From Triticum aestivum (lineage: Eukaryota; Streptophyta; Magnoliopsida; Poales; Poaceae), in assembly GCF_018294505.1 (NCBI RefSeq), contig NC_057800.1, positions 169,565,703 through 169,629,702 of the forward strand: DNA of 64,000 nucleotides. Direction: 5' to 3'. The notes beneath the pieces are model-generated. The model did not search any database, was not told the DNA's origin, and saw nothing but the letters and a program-made list of their open reading frames with translations. The first letter of the stretch is position 1. Each line of letters opens with the position of its first letter. The position numbers and the translations under genes are program-made. This document shows, one piece after another, positions 55,037 to 62,195 of this stretch.

Positions 55037-55126
55037 GTTGTCAGTGTGACATTTTGGTTGAACTGCACAAAACACTCTTAAAACAAAAGTGTTTTGTGCA
55101 GTGCAACAAAAGGTCACAATGGCAAC
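55037..55126. other. 90-nt near-perfect hairpin
   Basis: Left arm 55037-55076 and right arm 55088-55126 pair over about 39 bp with four mismatches and one bulged base, around an 11-nt A-rich loop. The core ACTGCACAAAACACT is perfectly paired. Size and structure would suit a microRNA precursor or a very short foldback MITE. Confidence 0.7.
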
Positions 55127-55380
55127 AAGGTGAACTAGATAACCCTGTTTACACAGAGGTGCAAAGGAAACAATTAGTGGTCAATAACGGTGGATGACAC
55201 AGAAGCCAACAAAAAGAAGCATCTACCTTATCTAAATGGGAAAGAAAGCAAGACAGTAGCATTTCTCAAACGGTGGCATTGATTAATATTAACATAGAGA
55301 TTATATTAACAATAAAATTCGTTAAACATGTAATTTGCTTTTAACTGTGGCATTGCATCAATTTTCCAGTGGCATTATTA

Positions 55381-55689
55381 GAGGGTGTTTGTTTACAGGG
55401 ACATTTTGGTGTAGGGACTAAAAAAACTCCATGTCAGTCCCATCTAAACCAAACAGGAGGGACTTTTAGGGACTAAAAGTGGGCATTTAGGACTAAAGAA
55501 AGAAGACCCCGAGGGAGTCTTTTTGGGACTTTTTCCAACAGTTGCCCCTGCCACGCATCACACCTTGCTCTATTAGTCATTACTAGGAGTAACATGGTCT
55601 TTTAGCATGTCATTTAATAACCTCTAGTCCACGTTTAGTCCCTGGAACAAAGCAGGTAGGGACTAGGTAGTTTTTAACCAAACAGGGCC
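55381..55689. mobile_element. Tourist-like MITE (Harbinger-type)
   Basis: TTA flanks both sides (55378-55380 and 55690-55692). The ends GAGGGTGTTTGTTTACAGGG and, as reverse complement of the right end, GGCCCTGTTTGGTTAAAAAC are imperfect inverted repeats of the GGGCCTGTTTGG type, and both arms carry AGGGACTA motifs. No ORF. Confidence 0.75.
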
Positions 55690-55709
55690 TTAGATTAACA
55701 ACATCTAAT

Positions 55710-56434
55710 TGAAAGTGCTAGTGAACGACTAGAGGGGGGGTGGTGAATAGGCGATTTTTATGGAAGTCTTCAAAATATGGAAGTTTCGAAGACAAACAAT
55801 AGAAACAAACCTATTACCATGCAGCGGAAGGTAGACTACACTAAGCAAGCCATAGTCAAGTATTCAATGAGATGAAAGCACAAAGACTAATAGCAGCTAG
55901 GCAGTATAGATCAGGATGGAAGATAGTACGAAGCCAAACAGAATAAGCAGTCACACAGTGAAGACAAATAGATAATGCAAACAGGCAATGACTTCACAAG
56001 GACCAATCTGCAAATAAAGAGATGGGAAGAATAGAACCAGTGGCTCATTGAATACAATGATTTGTTGGACCAGTTCCAATTGCTGTGACAACTATACGTC
56101 TGGTTAGGGAGGCTGAGATTCAACTTAGAAGACCGCGTCTTCACCTTATTCCCCCTGAGCTAAGGACACCCAGTCCTCGCCCAATCACTCTGGTAAGTCT
56201 TTAAGGTAGACTTCCAAACCTTCACAGATTTCGTTCACCGGTGATCCACAATGACTCTTGGATGCTCAGAACGCGACGGCTAACCGGCTGGAGGATACAC
56301 AATCCTCAAGTGTAATAAGTCTTCAGATCACACAGACAAGAAGACTTCAGTGATGCCTAACACTCTTTGGCTTTGGGTGTTTAGGGATTTATCCTCGCAA
56401 GGAATTCTCTCTCAAAGGCTTCGAGGTGGGTTGC
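55710..56434 (-). repeat. Element G: Copia LTR, 3' part, minus strand
   Basis: On the minus strand the LTR ends CCCCCCCCTCTAGTCGTTCA and CTAGCACTTTCA at 55710. The terminal C-run and CTCTAG motif resemble the end of the Maximus LTR next door, but the body differs. No primer site follows its 3' end, so it is a 3' LTR or a solo LTR. The 5' part is cut off at 56434 by element F. Confidence 0.65.
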
Positions 56435-56791
56435 TGAAAGTGCAACTATCCCTAGGTGGTTTTGGTAATTCATAACAACATATAGCTCATTGAGCTAATG
56501 CTATTCCAAGATGACTATTTCAGGAAAGCTCAATGATTGGCATGGCATGGATGTGAAAGTGGAACCCTCAAAATGCTAAGGACAAAGGATTGGCTCAAGC
56601 TCAAAAGCTCAAGACTCTTCATTTTATATTTTAGTGATCCAAGATCACATTGAGTCTTTAGGAAAAGCCAATACTATCAAGGAGGGATGAGGTGTTGCTT
56701 AACGAGCCTCTTGCTTCATGTGCTTAGTGATATGCTCCAAAACCCTCAACTACTTTCCCATATCCACATATGACCTAAACCCTAAGCCAAA

Positions 56792-57257
56792 CTCGGTCCT
56801 ACCGATTCTTTCTATCCGGCGCCACCGAGTTTCACTTGTCATAAGCCACTGCCAAACCCTAGCAATTCGGTTCTACCGATAGGGATCTCGGTCTCACTGA
56901 GATGGGATTGCAAACTCTCTGTTTACCTTTCGTAACTTTTCGGTCTCACCGAAAGAGCGAATCGGTCCCACCGAGATTGCAATGTAAACTCTTTGTTTCC
57001 CTTTTGTAACTTTTCGGTCTCACCAAAAGAGCAAATCGGTCCCACCGAGTTTGCCTGACCAACTCTCTGGTTAGCTTATTACCAAACTCGGTCTCACCGA
57101 GTTGTGTGTAATCGGTCTCACCGAGATTATGTTATGCCCAAACCCTAACCATATCAGTCCTACCGAGTTGCATGTCAGTCCCACCGAAAATCTCTAACGG
57201 TCACTAGGTTTACCTTTTCGGTCCGACCGAGTTTGTTGATTCGGTCCCACCGAGATT
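56792..57257 (+). promoter_or_regulatory. Array of CGGT-NNN-ACCG palindromes in the F LTR
   Basis: About fourteen variants of TCGGTCTCACCGA or TCGGTCCCACCGAG, spaced 20-60 bases, end just upstream of the TATA box. They look like repeated binding sites for a dimeric factor. Confidence 0.75.
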
Positions 57258-57295
57258 GGAAAACTGTGTGTAACGGTTGGATTTTGTGTGGAGGC

Positions 57296-57303
57296 TATAT
57301 ATA
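57296..57303 (+). promoter_or_regulatory. TATA box of the F LTR
   Basis: TATATATA in GGAGGCTATATATACCCC, about 40 bases after the last CGGT..ACCG motif. Confidence 0.75.
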
Positions 57304-57795
57304 CCCCTCCACCTCCTCTTCATTCGTGGAGAGAGCCATCAGACTAAGCCTACACTTCCAGCATCCTATTTCTGAGAGAGAACTACCTACTCATGTGTTG
57401 AGGCCAAGATATTCCATTCCTACCATATGAATCTTGATCTCTAGCTTTCCCCAAGTTGCTTTCCACTCAAACCTTCTTTCCACCAGATCCAAATCCTATG
57501 AGAGAGAGTTGAGTGTTGGGGAGACTATCATTTGAAGCACAAGAGCACGGAGTTCATTACCTACACACCATTCATTACTTCTTGGAGAGTGGTGTCTCCT
57601 AGATTGGCTAGGTGTTACTTGGGAGCCTCCGACAAGATTATGGAGTTGAACCAAGGAGTTTGTAAGGGCAAGGAGATCACCTACTTCGTGAAGATCTACC
57701 GCTAGTGAGGCAAGTCCTTCGTGGGCGATGGCCATGGTGGGATAGACAAGGTTGCTACTTCATGGACCCTTTGTGGGTGGTTGCTTCTTCGTGGA

Positions 57796-57897
57796 CCCTT
57801 CGTGGGTGGAGCCCTCCGTGGACTCGCGCAACCATTACCCTTCGTGGGTGGAGCCCTCTGTGGACTCGTGCAACCGTTACCCTTCGTGGGTTGAAGT
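57796..57897 (+). repeat. Short tandem repeat in the F LTR transcribed part
   Basis: Units containing CCCTTCGTGGGTGGAGCCCT and GTGGACTCG(C/T)GCAACC occur about three times, with a further relic at 57770. Confidence 0.8.
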
Positions 57898-58193
57898 CTC
57901 CATCAACGTGGATGTAGGATAGCACCACCTATCCGAACCACGGGAAAAACATCCGTGTCTCCAATTGCGTTTGAATTCTCCAAACCCTTCCCTTTACATT
58001 CTTGCAAGTTGCATGCTTTACTTTCCGCTGCCAATATACTCTTTGCATGCTTGCTTGAATTGTGTGATGATTGCTTGACTTGTCCTACAATAGCTAAAAT
58101 CTGCCAAGAACTAAAATTGGGAAAAGGTTAAGTTTTTATTTGGTCAAGTAGTCTAATCACCCCCCCCTCTAGACATACTTTCGATCCTACAAG

Positions 58194-58205
58194 TGGTATC
58201 AGAGC
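58194..58205 (+). other. Element F primer binding site
   Basis: TGGTATCAGAGC, complementary to the 3' end of initiator tRNA-Met, starts two bases after the LTR end. Confidence 0.95.
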
Positions 58206-58276
58206 TTTGGTCTCCATTTGCTTTGATCTCCATAGATTTTGGTGGTCATAGCCTTGGTTTCACAACCTAGGAGAGT

Positions 58277-60446
58277 ATGGCGTCTAGCGAGGGAAATTAT
58301 CACCGTAGAGGTCCTTACTTTGATGGTACTTATTTTGCTAGTTGGAAGCATAAAATGAAAATGCATATTCTTGGACATAACCCCGCCGTTTGGGCTATTG
58401 TGTGTGTTGGTTTGCAAGGTGACTTCTTTGATGGGAAAGAACCAAACCGTGAAGCTACCGCAGATGAGTTGAAGATGTTGCAATACAATGCTCAAGCTTG
58501 TGATATTCTCTTCAACGGATTGTGCCCCGAAGAATTCAACAAAATCAGCCGTCTTGAGAATGCAAAGGAAATTTGGGACACTTTGATTGATATGCACGAA
58601 GGTACCGACTCCGTCAAGGAATCCAAGTTGGATGTGCTTCAAAGTCAACTTAACAAGTTCAAAATGAAGGATGGTGAAGGTGTCGCTGAAATGTACTCTA
58701 GGCTTGCTCTCATCACAAATGAGATTGCCGGCTTAGGAAGTGAAGAGATGACCGATAGATTCATCATCAAGAAGATTCTAAGAGCCTTAGATGGAAAATA
58801 TGATACCGTGTGCACATTGATCCAAATGATGCCCAATTACAAAGATCTCAAGCCAACGGAGGTGATTGGAAGAATTGTTGCTCATGAGATGTCACTTAAG
58901 GATAAAGAGGAACTTCACAACAAATCAAGTGGTGCCTATAAAGCCTCATGTGAAGCCCCTACATCACCAAGTGAGAAACAAAACTTCAATGAAGAATTGA
59001 GCTTATTGGTGAAGAACTTCAACAAGTTCTACAAGAGTAGAAGCAAAGATAGAAGCTTCAAGTCAAGGTCCTACAATGACAAAAAATCTTCTAGTCGAGA
59101 GCGAAACTGCTACAGTTGTGGAAGACCCGAACACTATTCCAATGAGTGTACGGCTCCCTACAAGAGAAGAGAAGATTCTCCAAAAAGAAGAAGCAAAGAA
59201 TCACCACCAAGAGAGAGAAGGAGTAGAGATGATCGTTATGAACGAAGATACTCACGGAGAAGCAAGGATTCGGAAAGGAAGGAAAAATCATCAAGGAGCT
59301 ACACAAAACGAAGACATCAAGCTCATGTTGGTGAATGGGTATCCGGCTCCAACTCCGACAGCCACTCCGAGAGAAGTTATCACTCCGACTCCGAAGATAC
59401 TCAAGATGAAGGTGTTGCCGGTCTAGCACTTGTGTCAACCAACTCCTACGACATATTTGACTCACCAAATGAAGGAATTGGAATATGCTTCATGGCCAAA
59501 GGTCCTAAGGTAACACACCCCGAGTATGTTGATTTCAATAGTGATGAAGATGACTTGTTAGGTGATGATTTGCTTGTTGACAACTCTAGTGATGAATACT
59601 ATGATGAAACATCAATTAATCATGCTAATCAAGATAAAACGAATGAATGATAAGGAGAAGATTGAGGCTCTAACTAAAGAACTGAACACTCTTAAGTTAG
59701 CTCATGAAACTATCTTCGAAGATCATCGAGAACTTTTAAGAGCTCATGAGAAATTACGCTTTGAAAAGCTCAATCTTGAGCAAGAGCATGAGTTCTTAAA
59801 AGCAATCAATGATGATCTCCGCAAGAAAAGTTCTTCTTACATTGCCAAGCGTTTAATCTTATCCACTTACATGCCTCAAGTCAAGTCTAGTAACAAGAAC
59901 AAGAAAGATTCTTCCTCTAGCAGTAACAATGATCATGCTAAATCCAATATTGTTGCTTCTAGTGGTTCTCTTGATTCCACTAATGATTCTCTTAGCCAAG
60001 TTACACTTGAGCAAGAAAATAGCTTATTGAAGGGAATTATAGAGAAAGGAGTGTACAAAAGCCTTGCCGGGAGTAAGCAATTCGAGGAAATTGTGCGCAA
60101 GCAAGGAATGCACCGGAAGAATCAAGGTGTTGGTTTTGAACGAAAGTTCAATGCCAATGGAGTTGAGTGGGAAGAAGATCAATACCCCAAGACAAAGTTT
60201 GTTCCTCAACAAGAGAAGTATGATACTTCTTTCAAGGGGATACAAGCTCAAGATGATCTTCCACCACAAGACTACAAGCAAAAAGGCAAGGACAAGCTTC
60301 AAGAGGAAACTGATGCATTTGAAGAAGCTCCTAAGACCTTAGTCAAGTGGATTCCCAAGACTACTTCAAGTTCCACTTCATCAAGTACGACTACAACTCC
60401 AAGGATTCCCATCAAGATGGTGTGGATCCAAAAGAAGAAGAACTAG
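58277..60446 (+). pseudogene. Element F Copia gag, one frameshift
   Basis: Capsid and nucleocapsid protein. It starts at 58277 (MASSEGNYHRRGPYFDG), 72 bases after the primer site. The UBN2/Retrotran_gag region covers about residues 12-220 (WKHKMKMHILGHNP, AKEIWDTLIDMHEGTDSV, LQSQLNKFKMKDGEGVAEM). A CCHC knuckle CYSCGRPEHYSNEC follows at about residue 276, then an Arg/Ser/Glu-rich stretch (residues about 290-350) like an SR protein, and an acidic tail. The frame ends at 59650; the last 260 or so codons continue one frame over (from about 59650 to 60446) with coiled-coil-like DKEKIEALTKELNTLK and EHEFLKAINDDLRKKSSSYI. The single indel lies near 59645, within AAACGAATGAATG. Gag is thus far longer than in compact Copia elements, and no protease follows directly. 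Confidence 0.9.
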
Positions 60447-61322
60447 AGAGTTCTTGAGGGTGACTCCGCCAACATACTTCACTCTTATCATTTTGGCAAG
60501 AACAAGTGCAATCAACTTCCACATCTTGCACTAGTTCAAGGAGTCACAAACCCTCTTGTTGGTAAGACAAGGGACAATGTAACCTAAAAGTTTTCATGGA
60601 CATCATCTTGTGTGTGCATCACTCTATGTCTATGGATATCCTTGTTTGTTCCTTGTGGGACTAACCCATGTAGGTATTGAAAGTGCAATTCACTCAAATG
60701 GATAGCTCCAAGTGATCCACATCAACATTGAGGATCCACATCTTCAACATCTACATGAAGTCATCGTCGAAAAAACCCGAGGTTAGTTCATCCCTCTAAG
60801 GGGGGATATCACATCTAGGGGGAGCTTTACTCTAAGACTTGAGCTAAAGAAACTCTAAAGATGTGAACACAACAATGCTTTATGTAAAAGTGGTAACCCC
60901 ACTTGAGCTTAAACGATGAGTATGACCTATGATCAAGTGTTCTCACTTGACTCCTAAGTCAATATACTCATATATAGATGACCTTGTCATCGCAAATTGC
61001 TTGATAGATGCTAGAATTGGTTGTGCATGCCTTGTCACATATTTCATTTGCCATCTTATTGTGTGAGCATGCTGGTTGCATATTTTACTCATTCGAGGAC
61101 ATCCACTTGTTGTTTTGATTGTTTGGTTTTATTTCCTTTTGCCAAGTGGATGGACAAGAATGCCTAAGAACCTCCTCTAGCTATCTATGCTTTTCTCGTC
61201 TCAAACTCTATTCATGCTACATAAAAAAATTTGATCAAGTTAGATTCGAACCACTCTGTGTGAGGAGCGCTCGAAGTACCCGATTCGTCATAGACTTAAA
61301 CTTCCAAAACCTCTTTATGTTT
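60447..61322 (+). other. Spacer between F gag and the second transcription unit
   Basis: About 880 bases without a credible ORF. It contains CTAGGGGGAGC-like purine runs at 60798-60825 and otherwise AT-rich DNA. Nothing else was recognised. Confidence 0.6.
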
Positions 61323-61490
61323 CTCGGTCTGACCGATACCCTACTTTCGGTCCTACCGAGATCATTAAGTTGATCTAGGTTTTCGATCTCGGTGCAACCG
61401 ATTTGAACCATTCGGTCACACCAAGTTGCAACAACTGTATACAGTTTTGCATCTCGGTGCCACCGAGTTGTTCCACTCGGTCACACCGAC
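61323..61490 (+). promoter_or_regulatory. Second array of CGGT..ACCG motifs in F
   Basis: Six variants (for example CTCGGTCTGACCGATA, TTCGGTCCTACCGAGA, TCGGTGCCACCGAGTTG) end 10 bases upstream of a TATA box, which repeats the layout of the LTR promoter (56792-57303). Confidence 0.7.
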
Positions 61491-61500
61491 AGGGTCGGGC

Positions 61501-61508
61501 TATATATA
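61501..61508 (+). promoter_or_regulatory. Internal TATA box of F
   Basis: TATATATA in CGGGCTATATATAGTCAC, similar to the LTR box; the GC-rich, ATG-free stretch that follows (to 61687) fits a leader exon. Confidence 0.6.
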
Positions 61509-61529
61509 GTCACAGGCAAAAATTTGGAA

Positions 61530-61687
61530 ATTTCTCCGAACCCCTTCGCCCGCGCGATAGCCTGCTCTGCCAAATTGGTCTCCGGATCGTCTCCTCGCCG
61601 CCAGCCGCCTCCAGTCGCTGGTCTCCATCGCCGTCAACGGAATTCAACCCCGCCGCTGCCGCCGTAGCGAGTCTCCGCCGAACTAGG
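61530..61687 (+). other. Predicted noncoding leader exon
   Basis: CT- and GC-rich, with GCCGCC repeats and no ATG. It ends CGAACTAGG, directly before a GTATGG donor. The transcription start is placed about 25-30 bases after the TATA box and is approximate. Confidence 0.5.
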
Positions 61688-62172
61688 GTATGGACTCGAT
61701 CTTTGTGCTACCCCCAATCTGATTCCTAGCACATTGTGATCTTATTGTTTCTAGCCACGATTGAAACACTCTTATCCAGTCAATGCATTCGTAGAATATG
61801 ATTGATTCGAAAATTTTAGGGTTAGGTTTCCGCCGAAACCATCTCGGACCCACCGAGTTGAAAAACTCGGTCCCACCGATTTGGCTTATGCCATTGCACA
61901 AGTGAAACTCGGTCTGACCGAGAAATCAGTGTGACCGATTTTGGAACTTTGTGAAACCCTAGCAGTCTCAGTGCCACCGAACTATGACTCGGTCTGACCG
62001 AGTTCACTAGTTTAGGTTCCAAAACTGCTTCGGTATCACCGAGTTTAAAAATCGGTAGATCCGAGATGATTTCAGTGGGAAACTAAAACTAAGTTTTTGA
62101 ATTATTCTTTTGCAAAAATCTCTGCATTTTGTGATGCTCATCCACTCTATCTCATCTATAACCTATTCACAG
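61688..62172 (+). other. Predicted 485-bp intron in F
   Basis: Starts GTATGGACTCG and ends with a T-rich tract and CTATTCACAG. It is T-rich as plant introns are, contains ATGs and stops in all frames, and carries eight further CGGT..ACCG-type motifs (61843-62066). Confidence 0.5.
61843..62066 (+). promoter_or_regulatory. Third CGGT..ACCG array, inside the predicted intron
   Basis: Variants include CTCGGACCCACCGAGTTG, CTCGGTCCCACCGATTTG and TTCGGTATCACCGAGTTT; an intronic position is unusual for promoter elements but fits an enhancer. Confidence 0.65.
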
Positions 62173-62195
62173 GGTCAGCAATCAGAGTTTGCATC

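Larger units (their letters stand above)
49231..55380 (+). mobile_element. Element E: CACTA DNA transposon, left end and interior; right end not found
   Basis: The insertion begins CACTACAAAAAAAGACACAT exactly where element C's integrase frame breaks; TGT precedes it as the candidate three-base target duplication. Subterminal copies of ATGACA-type motifs (TCATGACAGAAAA, ATGACAAAAAATC) in the first 200 bases fit CACTA transposase binding regions. No transposase was recognised, so this appears non-autonomous. The matching right end (a TTTTTGTAGTG terminus) and the rest of the integrase were not found by 64000, so the right boundary given is only the point where other elements begin. Confidence 0.7.
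56435..58191 (+). repeat. Element F 5' LTR (1757 bp)
   Basis: Runs from TGAAAGTGCAACTATCCC to TTTCGATCCTACA, followed by the primer site. It holds about fourteen CGGT..ACCG motifs upstream of a TATA box, and direct repeats of CCCTTCGTGGGTGGAGCC in its transcribed part (57795-57890). Confidence 0.9.
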
